From positions 1-44,459 of the forward strand of contig JAGVGM010000328.1 of NCBI GenBank assembly GCA_020057065.1: a stretch of DNA of 44,459 nucleotides, written 5' to 3'. How positions within the stretch are numbered: the stretch's first letter is position 1; the number at the start of each line of letters is the position of its first letter. Origin of the DNA: Thermodesulfovibrionia bacterium. Lineage in GTDB: Bacteria > Nitrospirota > Thermodesulfovibrionia > UBA6902. The notes beneath the pieces are model-generated. The model searched no databases. It was not told where the DNA came from and worked only from the letters and a program-made list of their open reading frames with translations. Below, in pieces: positions 8,310 through 17,977 of this stretch. Made by a program: the position numbers and the translations under genes.

Positions 8310-9722
8310 TTAAATATCAAAATACAGGAAGAACTCATAGGGGTGCGGCCTTAATCTCAGCGCATCAACCTCGTTCGTTCTTTTGTAGCTTATCCATTTC
8401 TCAATGGCGTCTTTTGTAAATACATTCCCTTTCATCAGGAATTCATGATCAGCTTCAAGATGATTCAGGGCCTCTTCAAGGGTTCCCGGCATTGTAGGCA
8501 CATTTGCAAGTTCTTCCGGTCCAAGTTCGTAAATGTCCTTATCAAGGGGCTCGCCCGGATGGATCTTGTTCTCTATCCCGTCCAATCCAGCCATCAGCAT
8601 TGCAGAGAATGCCAGATAGGTATTGCATGACGGATCAGGGAATCTCACCTCAACCCTCTTTGCCTTCGGACTTGCGGAATAAGTCGGTATTCTTATGGAA
8701 GCTGAACGGTTTCTTGCAGAGTATGCAAGATTAACAGGGGCTTCAAATCCCGGGGTCAGTCTCTTGTAGGAATTTGTGGTCGGGTTTGTAAGAGCTGCAA
8801 GTGCTTTTGCATGTTTCAACACGCCGCCGATGTAATAGAGCGCCATATCGCTTAATCCGGCATAGCCGCTGCCTGCGAACAGAGGCTTGCCGCCCTTCCA
8901 TATACTCTGGTGAACGTGCATCCCTGAGCCGTTATCGCCGAATAATGGTTTCGGCATGAATGTCGCTGTCATATTGTGCCGTCTTGCAACATTTTTAACT
9001 ATGTATTTAAAGAGCATGTTCTTATCAGCCATGTTGACGAGGGAGTCGAATCTCATATCAATCTCTGCCTGTCCTGCTGTTGCAACCTCATGATGCTCTC
9101 TCTCAACATAGATGCCGCATTTCTGCATCTCCATGACCATCTCTGTCCTGAGATTCACCTGACTGTCAGTCGGCGGAACAGGGAAATAGCCTTCCTTGTG
9201 ACGCGGTTTATATCCGAGATTCGGGTTTTCTTCTTTACCGGAATTCCAGATGCCTTCCACAGAGTCAATGAAATAGTAACCGCTGTGCGAGTTCTGGTCA
9301 AACCTTACCCCGTCAAAGATAAAGAACTCCGCTTCGGGACCAAAATATGCGGTATCTCCCACGCCGGTTGATTTGAGATATGCCTCAGCCTTCTGAGCAA
9401 TAAATCTCGGATCCCTTGTGTAAAATTCCTTTGTAATCGGGTCCACGATATTGCAGATAAGGCTGATGGTCGGATACTGCATAAACGGATCCATGAATGC
9501 AGTCTTAGGATCCGGGATTATCAGCATGTCCGATGTGTGTATCGCCTGCCATCCCCTGATCGAAGAGCCGTCAAAACCGAGCCCTTCCTCGAATATCTCC
9601 TCTTTCAATTCTGCTATCGGCACTGCAAAATGCTGCCAGATGCCGGGAAAATCAAGGAACTTGAAATTTGCCATAACCGCCTTGTTTTCCTGCGCCATCT
9701 TGATTACGTCTTTTGGTGTCAT
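8310..9722 (-). CDS. glnA: Type I glutamine synthetase
   Basis: A 470-residue GSI, full length, that condenses ammonium and glutamate to glutamine with ATP. Hallmarks: [10 protein letters not shown] near residue 50, FGPEAEFF (metal ligands), [10 protein letters not shown], the ATP-binding [27 protein letters not shown] region, and [12 protein letters not shown] at the end. Tyr398 in [11 protein letters not shown] is the adenylylation site, which places it in the GSI-beta type regulated by GlnE, encoded 1 kb away. The start is fixed by AGGAGGAAAC just before the ATG at 9722. It is the last gene of the leftward amt/glnK set. No sigma-54 motif was seen in the 115 bp upstream, so it may be transcribed by read-through as well as by a sigma-70 promoter. 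Confidence 0.98.
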   Translation of the reverse strand: MTPKDVIKMAQENKAVMANFKFLDFPGIWQHFAVPIAELKEEIFEEGLGFDGSSIRGWQAIHTSDMLIIPDPKTAFMDPFMQYPTISLICNIVDPITKEFYTRDPRFIAQKAEAYLKSTGVGDTAYFGPEAEFFIFDGVRFDQNSHSGYYFIDSVEGIWNSGKEENPNLGYKPRHKEGYFPVPPTDSQVNLRTEMVMEMQKCGIYVEREHHEVATAGQAEIDMRFDSLVNMADKNMLFKYIVKNVARRHNMTATFMPKPLFGDNGSGMHVHQSIWKGGKPLFAGSGYAGLSDMALYYIGGVLKHAKALAALTNPTTNSYKRLTPGFEAPVNLAYSARNRSASIRIPTYSASPKAKRVEVRFPDPSCNTYLAFSAMLMAGLDGIENKIHPGEPLDKDIYELGPEELANVPTMPGTLEEALNHLEADHEFLMKGNVFTKDAIEKWISYKRTNEVDALRLRPHPYEFFLYFDI

Positions 9723-9750
9723 GTTTCCTCCTTTTGTTAGTGTTATTATT

Positions 9751-9828
9751 AGCCGCAGATTTACACAGATTCACACAGATTTTTATAAAAACAAATTTAA
9801 TCCGCGTAATCTGCGTAAATCTGTGGCT
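9751..9828. repeat. Inverted repeat upstream of glnA
   Basis: AGCCGCAGATTTACACAGAT at the left is answered by an inverted copy ending CTGTGGCT at 9828 (arms about 21 bp, a few mismatches, with a second CACAGATT copy). It would form a long hairpin in the glnA leader or spacer and resembles dispersed non-autonomous repeats. Confidence 0.6.
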
Positions 9829-9836
9829 TCATTCTT

Positions 9837-10511
9837 CTACGAGAAAAATATTTTGTAAAATTTTTCCGCCCTGCTTCTATATTCTTCAAAAAACGTTTCT
9901 GTCTCTCTTTCAATCTGTTTGAAATCCTGGTCATCCTTCAACCATTCCAATATCATCTCCTTTCTCACCTCTATGTGGAACTGAAATGCATATGCTTTAT
10001 AGCCATGCCTGAAGGCCTGATTCGGATAGAGCGCTGAGGACGCGAGACTGACCGCGCCTTCCGGTATATCAAAAGTTTCACCATGCCAGTGAAAAACAGT
10101 TGAGAGTTTAGAGTTATGAGTTAAGAGTGAAGAAAAGACTGCATCTCTCAATCCATCTTCAGTAGCAGATATAGCATACCAGCCTATTTCCTCTTTGTGC
10201 CCTTTATAAACTTTTGCGCCCAATGCCTTTGCCATTATCTGGGCGCCGAGACAGATACCTAAAATCTTCTTCCCTTTTGAGATGAAATCCCTGACGAGTT
10301 TTTCTTCATCTTTTATATAGGGATAGATCTCATCTTCATTAACGCTCATCGGTCCGCCCATCATGATAAGTGTATTGAAATTGTCAGGATTTAAGATTTT
10401 CTCCCCGCTTGCAAGCTCAATAATTGTGTAAGGAATATTATTCTTTATTAGATAATCTTCTATCGTCCCGGGACCTTCGGTTTTTATGTTTTTACAAATA
10501 AGCACTGACAT
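9837..10511 (-). CDS. Class I glutamine amidotransferase-like protein
   Basis: A 224-residue single-domain GATase of the type related to the N-terminal part of GMP synthase. The triad is visible: Cys87 in LGICLGAQ, His179 and Glu181 in FQFHIE; GGPMSV (residues 52-57) supplies the oxyanion turn. It would hydrolyse glutamine, or a gamma-glutamyl compound, to release ammonia or glutamate; the acceptor is unknown because no synthetase domain is attached. The stop of glnK lies three bases before its ATG, so it is in the amt-glnK operon, just before glnA. Oddity: residues near 127-138 (SSLLTHNSKLST) are encoded by a low-complexity repeat of the GAGTTAAGAGT type, apparently inserted in frame before the conserved FHWHGE. 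Confidence 0.9.
   Translation of the reverse strand: MSVLICKNIKTEGPGTIEDYLIKNNIPYTIIELASGEKILNPDNFNTLIMMGGPMSVNEDEIYPYIKDEEKLVRDFISKGKKILGICLGAQIMAKALGAKVYKGHKEEIGWYAISATEDGLRDAVFSSLLTHNSKLSTVFHWHGETFDIPEGAVSLASSALYPNQAFRHGYKAYAFQFHIEVRKEMILEWLKDDQDFKQIERETETFFEEYRSRAEKFYKIFFS
10100..10134. repeat. Low-complexity repeat inside the amidotransferase gene
   Basis: A run of degenerate GAGTTTAGAGTTATGAG/TTAAGAGTGAAG units, all variants of GAGTTA. It lies within the coding sequence without breaking frame, at a point where relatives normally pass directly from a short helix to the FHWHGE motif. The comparison is from memory of the family, not an alignment. Confidence 0.5.
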
Positions 10512-10514
10512 ATG

Positions 10515-12202
<1,688 letters not shown>

Positions 12203-12236
12203 TTTACCTCCATTCTGGACATTTTGAATGGAGGTA

Positions 12237-12252
12237 TGCAAAAGTCATACCT
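12237..12252 (-). promoter_or_regulatory. Possible sigma-54 promoter upstream of amt
   Basis: On the minus strand AGGTATGACTTTTGCA gives GG-N10-GC with a good TTGCA -12 box but a weak -24 box. The predicted start would lie near 12226, 24 nt before the amt ATG. It may provide an internal promoter in the long nitrogen operon. Confidence 0.35.
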
Positions 12253-12295
12253 TTCCTAACCTCCTGTTTTCATTAGTGATTTCTCAGCCAGTTCC

Positions 12296-12397
12296 CTACA
12301 ATTTTGTAGGAAACTAAGGCCGATAGAATCATTTTCCATTAAATAACAAAAGGTTATAAAATTAAGCTACAAAATTGTAGCTCCTACAAAATTGTAG
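12296..12397. repeat. Three 14-bp CTACAAAATTGTAG palindromes
   Basis: Copies at 12296-12309 (CTACAATTTTGTAG), 12367-12380 and 12384-12397 (both CTACAAAATTGTAG). The last abuts the stop codon of glnK, and the last two are four bases apart. This is a second palindrome family, distinct from the GTAGGGGCGGG repeats. The copies lie between glnK and the second amt and could attenuate read-through. Confidence 0.7.
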
Positions 12398-12784
<387 letters not shown>

Positions 12785-12787
12785 TTA

Positions 12788-14137
12788 TTAAAGTGTGTAC
12801 CCGCTTTCTCCATGCTGTGCATGGTCCAGTCCTACAAATTCGCTCTGGTCGTCAACCCTCAGTCCCATTGTTGCATCAAGCGCCTTCAGTATAATGAGTG
12901 TAATTACAAAGGAATAGACCCATGCAGCGCCAATGCTTATCAGCTGATTCATTAAGAGAGACGGATTTCCAAAAAACAGACCGTCATTGCCTGCCGAATT
13001 AATCGCCTTTGATGCAAAGAGACCGGTCGCAATTGCGCCCCAAGTGCCGCCTACTCCGTGAACACCAACTACATCGAGAGAGTCATCGTATCCGAATTTT
13101 GACTTGAGATTAATTGCCAGGTAGCAGATAACCCCTGCAGCAAGCCCGATAATAATTGATGCCATGGGTCCGACAAAACCGGATGCAGGAGTAATTGCAA
13201 CAAGTCCCGCAACCGCGCCTGATGCTGCGCCGAGCGCAGTCGGTTTTCCCCTGTGCTTCCATTCTGTAAACATCCAGGACAATGCCGCTGCTGCCGTTGC
13301 GATATGCGTAACAACAAAGGCTGATGTTGCAAGAGAGCCTGATGCGACTGCGCTGCCGCCGTTAAACCCAAACCAGCCGAACCACAGCAATGCAGCCCCT
13401 ATTAAAGTCATGGTAATGTTATGCGGCATCATCGGTTCTTTGCCGTATCCCTTTCTTTTCCCGACAACAATTGCTGCAGCCAGAGCCGATACACCTGAGC
13501 TGATATGCACTACAAGACCTCCGGCGAAATCAAGCGCTCCGAGGTTTCTTATCCAGCCGCCGACACCCCAGACCCAGTGTGCAAGAGGAAAATATACAAA
13601 TGTCGCCCAGAGCACAAGAAATACGAGATATGTGCTGAATTTAAACCGTTCAGCAATCGCTCCTGTTATGAGTGCAGGAGTGATAACAGCAAACATCATC
13701 TGGAATATCATGAACGCCTGATGCGGGATAGTTGCCGCATAATCAGGATTCGGCTCAAGCCCAACACCCTTTAGTCCTATCCAGTCAAGATTCCCTATAA
13801 CGTGTCCAACATCAGGGCCGAATGCCAGGCTGTACCCGTAAAGCACCCAAATAATAGTGATAACACCAAGCGCTATAAAGCTCTGCATTATTGTCCCTAA
13901 TACATTCTTGCGCCGGACCATCCCGCCGTAAAAGAGTGCAAGCCCCGGCGTCATCAGCATAACAAGGGCGGTGGAGATTAAAACCCACGCGGTGTCTCCT
14001 GTATCAACTTTTGGAGCAGGCGCAGTCTGTTCAACCGCTGCCGTTACAGAAGGGGACAAACCCGCCTCTTCTGCAAAAGCAAAATTTGCCAATGCCAATA
14101 AACCCATTACTACTAAAATACTCAATAGTCGTTTCAT
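12788..14137 (-). CDS. amt: Ammonium transporter (second paralogue)
   Basis: A 449-residue Amt protein with a cleavable-looking signal peptide (residues 1-22, ANFAFA then EEAG), a Pro-rich stretch, then about eleven membrane helices. Pore His residues are in LAHWVWGVGG and GVHGVGGTWG. Clear AAGGAGGGATAAC precedes the ATG at 14137. It lies 15 bp downstream of the outer-membrane protein gene and 51 bp upstream of glnK. It differs from the amt at 10907 in the signal region and several loops, so the pair are diverged tandem paralogues rather than a recent copy; they may differ in affinity or in GlnK preference. Confidence 0.97.
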   Translation of the reverse strand: MKRLLSILVVMGLLALANFAFAEEAGLSPSVTAAVEQTAPAPKVDTGDTAWVLISTALVMLMTPGLALFYGGMVRRKNVLGTIMQSFIALGVITIIWVLYGYSLAFGPDVGHVIGNLDWIGLKGVGLEPNPDYAATIPHQAFMIFQMMFAVITPALITGAIAERFKFSTYLVFLVLWATFVYFPLAHWVWGVGGWIRNLGALDFAGGLVVHISSGVSALAAAIVVGKRKGYGKEPMMPHNITMTLIGAALLWFGWFGFNGGSAVASGSLATSAFVVTHIATAAAALSWMFTEWKHRGKPTALGAASGAVAGLVAITPASGFVGPMASIIIGLAAGVICYLAINLKSKFGYDDSLDVVGVHGVGGTWGAIATGLFASKAINSAGNDGLFFGNPSLLMNQLISIGAAWVYSFVITLIILKALDATMGLRVDDQSEFVGLDHAQHGESGYTL

Positions 14138-14152
14138 GTTATCCCTCCTTAG

Positions 14153-14884
14153 TTAAAAGTCTATATCCAACTGTACGGTTGCAGTCGGTTTGTAAGTGCT
14201 TTTATTAAATATATCATAGCCGAATATCACGCCAACATTCGGTGCAAATTTCCAGGCAACGCCAACACTCAATGCGCCGTAGCCGTTGTCGCCGCCCTGA
14301 TAATCGACTGCAGCCCAGAGCTTGTCCGATATCTCCGAAATCGTCCTGTCCCATGAAAGAAGCACCCCATTGTTATCCTTATTGCCATCGATGTCTACTA
14401 AAAGGTCTTTATTCCCGGTGTAATATCCGGCTGAAAATCTCCCGAAATTTCCGAATGTCTTTGCTACAAGACCATAGTACAGATTGTAGTTAGTTATATC
14501 ATTCTTTGTGCCGAAATCATATCCTCCCAACGCTATGGCCGGGGAACCTGTGAACAGGGCATTTTCGGGAGTCCCGATCTTTGCATTAAACAAGAGGGGG
14601 TATGTGTGATCGCCGCCGGTGTCCCTGTAATCAACTCCAAGTTCCACCTGAACCTTCTCATACGGTAATATACCGGCGGTTAACCCTATATTAGAAACAG
14701 TAGGTTCTGTAACGCCGTTCTGACTCTGAGTCTTAATATAACTGTCAAGACCGAAATGCACCTTCTTATACGGCTGTATATCTGTAGACGGGATCCATAT
14801 CTGTGTAGACGGTGTGGCATATGCAATTCCGGCCAACAAAACAAGCAATATTGTTTTTACTGCAACGACTCTAAAGATTTTCAT
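14153..14884 (-). CDS. Putative outer-membrane beta-barrel protein of the amt operon
   Basis: A 243-residue protein with a signal peptide (residues 1-23, cut near AYA/TPST). The remainder shows alternating amphipathic strands with Gly and aromatic residues, and the protein ends in QLDIDF, with a terminal Phe as in many outer-membrane barrels. GGAGGGTAAC precedes the ATG. It sits 15 bp upstream of amt and downstream of the HTH gene, so it is probably co-expressed under nitrogen limitation. A porin for ammonium or small nitrogenous solutes is a reasonable but unproven role. I do not recognise a named family. Confidence 0.75.
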   Translation of the reverse strand: MKIFRVVAVKTILLVLLAGIAYATPSTQIWIPSTDIQPYKKVHFGLDSYIKTQSQNGVTEPTVSNIGLTAGILPYEKVQVELGVDYRDTGGDHTYPLLFNAKIGTPENALFTGSPAIALGGYDFGTKNDITNYNLYYGLVAKTFGNFGRFSAGYYTGNKDLLVDIDGNKDNNGVLLSWDRTISEISDKLWAAVDYQGGDNGYGALSVGVAWKFAPNVGVIFGYDIFNKSTYKPTATVQLDIDF

Positions 14885-14925
14885 GTTACCCTCCTAATTT
14901 TTTTGTATGGCAGGCTGATGCCTGC

Positions 14926-14955
14926 TGATGGGCGAGGCACCGCCTCGCCCCTACA
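14926..14955. repeat. Palindromic repeat, GGGCGAGGC variant
   Basis: GGGCGAGGC (14930-14938) and GCCTCGCCC (14942-14950) form a 9-bp stem with a 3-base loop; the outer sequence CCCTACA links it to the GTAGGGGCGGG family. It lies in the 80-bp spacer between the HTH gene and the outer-membrane protein gene. Confidence 0.75.
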
Positions 14956-14964
14956 ACTCTGTCT

Positions 14965-15132
14965 CTACCCCTCCTCCTTTCTTATTCCATATTTTTTAAC
15001 CTTGTACCCTATCATCCTTTCAGTAATGCCAAGCTTACGTGCAGCTCTTGCCATCACCCAGTCGCATTCTTTTAAGGCCCTGATTATTTCTTCCTTCTCA
15101 ATTTCCCTTATCTGTTCCTTTAATGAATTCAT
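14965..15132 (-). CDS. Stand-alone NifA-type (Fis-family) helix-turn-helix protein
   Basis: A 55-residue protein starting at 15132 behind AAAGGAAT. It consists of only a Fis-type HTH domain: helix EKEEIIRALKE, then WVMARAARKLGIT, then RMIGYKVKKYGI. By eye about 25 of 41 residues match the C-terminal HTH of the NifA-like activator at 28213 (WVQAKAAKLLGIT, RQIGYKIKKYGL). There is no AAA+ or sensor domain. It should bind NifA-like sites as a dimer without activating sigma-54 polymerase, so it could act as a competitor or an architectural factor. A near-consensus sigma-54 promoter lies just upstream and the amt operon just downstream. It is not a decayed nifA remnant by appearance: it has its own ribosome binding site, start and stop, and no upstream AAA+ debris. 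Confidence 0.85.
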   Translation of the reverse strand: MNSLKEQIREIEKEEIIRALKECDWVMARAARKLGITERMIGYKVKKYGIRKEEG

Positions 15133-15156
15133 GAATGATTCCTTTGAATTTTATAT

Positions 15157-15172
15157 TGCTAAAATCGTGCCA
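15157..15172 (-). promoter_or_regulatory. Sigma-54 promoter of the HTH-amt-glnK operon
   Basis: On the minus strand TGGCACGATTTTAGCA matches the consensus TGGCACG-N4-TTGCA with one mismatch and has GG and GC exactly ten bases apart. The predicted transcription start is near 15146, some 14 nt before the HTH ATG, leaving just enough room for AAAGGAAT. Confidence 0.8.
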
Positions 15173-15277
15173 GAGCGTAACTTATTGATATAATTAATAA
15201 CAAACCTTATGCTGGCAACATAATTGTAACTATAACGACATAATTGTCCGACAAATTTGTTTGGGATTATTTGTTAA

Positions 15278-15293
15278 TGTTTGACGAAATACA
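15278..15293. promoter_or_regulatory. Candidate NifA-type upstream activator site
   Basis: TGT, then TTGACGAAAT, then ACA: an exact TGT-N10-ACA element centred about 140 bp upstream of the predicted start, within the usual range for enhancer sites. Two ACATAATTGT repeats and a palindrome ACAAATTTGT (15251-15260) lie between it and the promoter. The motif is short and could occur by chance in AT-rich DNA. Confidence 0.45.
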
Positions 15294-15413
15294 GTCTGAT
15301 AATTGAGTGCACGGGGGAAGGATTCTTATATTCTATCCTTATCAATATAATGGGAAAGGGGATTGTTCTCGCTTGCCTGTTAAAATACGATCTTCAACTC
15401 TATTGGTATTTTG

Positions 15414-16907
15414 TTACAGAAAAAGTTTTTTCTGATCATCACGCAGTTGAGTAACGCATTCTTCAGGAAAGTAAAATCTGCTCTTAAATACCCTTCTCAT
15501 TAACGACACTAACTGGCGGAATTTGTATGCGTCATGGTTGGAGTCTCCTTTCTGCTCAGAGAGCTGCCAGCTATGCTCATCAGATATTCTCAGTTCTAAG
15601 GCAAGGGTATGCTGTTCGGTTTTTTTATCGATCTTGTTTCTCTCCAGAAATTCTGCGGTGCCGGGAATTATAATTTTGTTTGTTGCCGCACTCCTGTGAA
15701 TCGGAATGGATATATTCAACTTACATTGAAACTTATTGTGACCCATTGCAGAATATGGGTTCTTTGCAGCATTAATGCTCAAAGCTTCATAAAAGTTCCT
15801 GGCATATCCGGTCAATTCCACATCCGTAGGTATTTCTCCACGGCCCTCACTTTTTGAGAGACTTAGTATCAGTTTTTTCACAGCGCTAAGCATGCTTTCA
15901 GGGGAGTCAAAAAGTGTCTGGGTGATAGTCTGGGAAAGGGTATTCTCCTGCAGTATGACCCCTCTTTTCTGTAAGGCGTGAAACAGCATCAACGTATCAT
16001 CCCTGTTTTTTAGAATGAAAGTAATAGCAAGAATATCTCTGATAATGTGGGCTTCACCTTCAATATTCACTCCTAATTTTGTAAACATGCTGTTAGGGCT
16101 TTTCAATCTGGACTCTATACTGACAATGTCCACCTCAACACCGTCTCCGCTTTTAAAAACAAGGCATCCCTTGCTGATATCATAGCTGACAAGCTCCTTA
16201 AGCTTGAGGAAAAAAGTGGAAATCTTTACAAAAGCCCTTTGTGCAGCATCGCTTTCAGGAATGTAAGGTGGAGTATGCCAGTCATAGTTGTATAGATTAT
16301 GAAGCCCTTGCCCTTTAATTTCAAAGAACAAGCCCAGTTGTCCGTAATCATTAATGTCCTGACTGTCTTCCTCTATGGACTTCACCAGATAGGCAACTTT
16401 GAGAATGGAGCAGGCTGTCTGTTGCCAGTCAGGAGCAACATCCATATTTTTGTCTTTATAACCATGAAAGACATGGGGATACTTTATTGATGAAGCCATG
16501 AGAAACAGATGACGAGGGTCCTCAAACACTATGTCTCTGAATTCGCGGTTATCGAGTATCATTTCAATTGCAGCGATAACCTGCAGACAGTTCCTGTATA
16601 CCTGGTAATTTAATGAATTCAGGGCTTCGAGCTTGTTAAGCTGTACTTTTATAGAAGGAAATAGAAAATTATAACAATAACGATATGCTTCCCTTATGTA
16701 CTTTACTGCCCTCTCTTTTTCGGATAGTTCCAGATCATTGCCTTCTAAAGTATCAAAGCCACGGTTTCCCATTATTTTTGTGGCCTGCCTAAGTGCAGTC
16801 GCATAATTATAAGTCTTCAATAAGAGATATGGAGTCATGTTAATTCTATCGAGAACAGAGCCGAAAATATCATGATATAGCTCATGACCTGATGATATGT
16901 TGTTCAT
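15414..16907 (-). CDS. Hypothetical protein with possible RelA/SpoT-like nucleotidyltransferase region
   Basis: A 497-residue soluble protein starting at the ATG at 16907 with AAGGAGAAATTT before it. The N-terminal 220 residues are alpha-helical with no known motif. Around residues 255-330 (VDIVSIESRLKSPNSMFTKLG, then IIRDILAITFIL with RDDTLMLFHAL) the pattern recalls the RelA/SpoT (p)ppGpp synthetase core (Arg-x-Lys-x-x-x-Ser, then Asp and hydrophobic strand). I recall uncharacterised TIGR04552-like families with this look, but could not verify this. It may therefore be a diverged nucleotidyltransferase or an inactive relative. It is transcribed alone; its upstream 370 bp carry no gene. Confidence 0.6.
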   Translation of the reverse strand: MNNISSGHELYHDIFGSVLDRINMTPYLLLKTYNYATALRQATKIMGNRGFDTLEGNDLELSEKERAVKYIREAYRYCYNFLFPSIKVQLNKLEALNSLNYQVYRNCLQVIAAIEMILDNREFRDIVFEDPRHLFLMASSIKYPHVFHGYKDKNMDVAPDWQQTACSILKVAYLVKSIEEDSQDINDYGQLGLFFEIKGQGLHNLYNYDWHTPPYIPESDAAQRAFVKISTFFLKLKELVSYDISKGCLVFKSGDGVEVDIVSIESRLKSPNSMFTKLGVNIEGEAHIIRDILAITFILKNRDDTLMLFHALQKRGVILQENTLSQTITQTLFDSPESMLSAVKKLILSLSKSEGRGEIPTDVELTGYARNFYEALSINAAKNPYSAMGHNKFQCKLNISIPIHRSAATNKIIIPGTAEFLERNKIDKKTEQHTLALELRISDEHSWQLSEQKGDSNHDAYKFRQLVSLMRRVFKSRFYFPEECVTQLRDDQKKLFL

Positions 16908-17211
16908 TTAAATTTCTCCTTGCACATACTTTTGCTAATGTTATCAATATTGAAATATTGTTTTATTAAAAGTATGGATAACGCGATTATATGCCTAATT
17001 GTAATAATATCCTCTATCCGCAATTAATAGCAGAAACCGTACCAATTAGCAACCTCTTGAATTTTAAAAAAATATGCGTATATTCTTGACTGACAATTAA
17101 ACCCATATTGTCACTCTACGTACATAATTGTGATGCCTGAATTATTTATTCCTTATATTTTCTAAACAATCAAAACTCAGTTCTTAAATGGTTTTGTGGA
17201 AATTGCCTGAT
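16908..17211. other. AT-rich intergenic region without a gene
   Basis: About 300 bp, more AT-rich than its surroundings, holding no convincing reading frame. It should contain the promoter of the leftward 497-residue gene. A CATAATTGT motif near 17121 repeats the sequence seen twice near 15225-15245. Nothing else was recognised. Confidence 0.4.
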
Positions 17212-17245
17212 AAAAAAGGCGGGATACCCAAATGAGATATCCCGC
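17212..17245 (-). terminator. Intrinsic terminator of the small leftward gene at 17278
   Basis: On the minus strand GCGGGATA (17245-17238) pairs with TATCCCGC (17226-17219), with a short loop, and is followed by CTTTTTT. It ends the transcript of the 67-residue gene. Confidence 0.8.
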
Positions 17246-17277
17246 TTTAGGAGGTGGGGAGAAAATCCGGTTATCTT

Positions 17278-17481
17278 CTAATTTTCCAAAAACTTATTAG
17301 TATGCTCTATATATTTTCGTATCTGCTCTTCTTCTCTCATGTCCAAAAACAAATTGATATGGTTACACTCCTTTAAATCTATCAATTCAGTTGCGAACAA
17401 CAGCAATGAATCCTCATAGTCTGATCTTGCGATCATGGCCAACCTGTATTTCTTATATGCTGAGTTATTGATTGTATTCAT
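17278..17481 (-). CDS. Small hypothetical protein, 67 residues
   Basis: A short, charged, probably soluble protein without a signal or membrane segment; helix-forming pattern with an acidic middle and a KYIEHTNKFLEN end. The Shine-Dalgarno sequence is weak. What supports it as a gene is the clean intrinsic terminator 33 bp downstream. No family recognised. It is divergent from the HD-GYP fragment. Confidence 0.5.
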   Translation of the reverse strand: MNTINNSAYKKYRLAMIARSDYEDSLLLFATELIDLKECNHINLFLDMREEEQIRKYIEHTNKFLEN

Positions 17482-17539
17482 AAAGGTAAGATATCATCTC
17501 AATGTGAAGAAATTATGAAAAAACCTCCTGCAGCTTCCA

Positions 17540-17956
17540 TTGAAAAAAACACTCACAAAAGAAGAAATGGCTGTCATGAAATCGCATACGTATTACACCT
17601 ATGCGGTAATCAACACTATCGGGGGAATTAAACATATTGCCGAATGGGCGGCTTATCATCATGAAAGGCTCGACGGCTCAGGCTATCCGTTTCATTGTAA
17701 AGCGGACTACCTCAGCACGGGCGCAAGGATTTTAGGTGTGGCGGATATATTTACGGCATTGGCCGAAGATCGGCCCTATAGAAAAGGGATGCCCAGAGAA
17801 GGAATTGTTCAGATTCTAAAACAATTTTCTGAGGGACAGCTTTTGGATAAAAAAATAATTAATGTACTTTTTGAAAATTACGACGAGATATTTTCATACG
17901 TAACAGAGAAGCAGTCCGTTGCCAGAGAGTTCTATGAAAAACAGGTTGCTTTATAA
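17540..17956 (+). pseudogene. 5'-truncated HD-GYP domain (remnant)
   Basis: About 138 codons match the C-terminal part of an HD-GYP cyclic-di-GMP phosphodiesterase: MKSHTYYTY, HHERLDGSGYPF (the GYP signature), ARILGVADIFTAL and EDRPYRKGM are all clear. The N-terminal portion with the catalytic HD metal site (usually LHDIGK) is absent; an in-frame TGA lies eight codons upstream of the first usable codon (TTG at 17540), and no other frame upstream continues the domain. It therefore cannot be an active phosphodiesterase and is best read as a remnant, though a short non-catalytic protein starting at ATG 17567 is possible. It abuts, convergently, a diguanylate cyclase gene. Confidence 0.75.
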
Positions 17957-17977
17957 TCATGTTTTAACCACTTTATT

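Noticed and set aside
14930-14950. Sigma-54 promoter for the outer-membrane protein gene
   Set aside because: GG-N10-GC spacing occurs inside the GGGCGAGGC palindrome only; neither -24 nor -12 boxes resemble the consensus.
15251-15260. ACAAATTTGT as the NifA site
   Set aside because: The palindrome lacks the TGT-N10-ACA arrangement; the exact match lies at 15278-15293.
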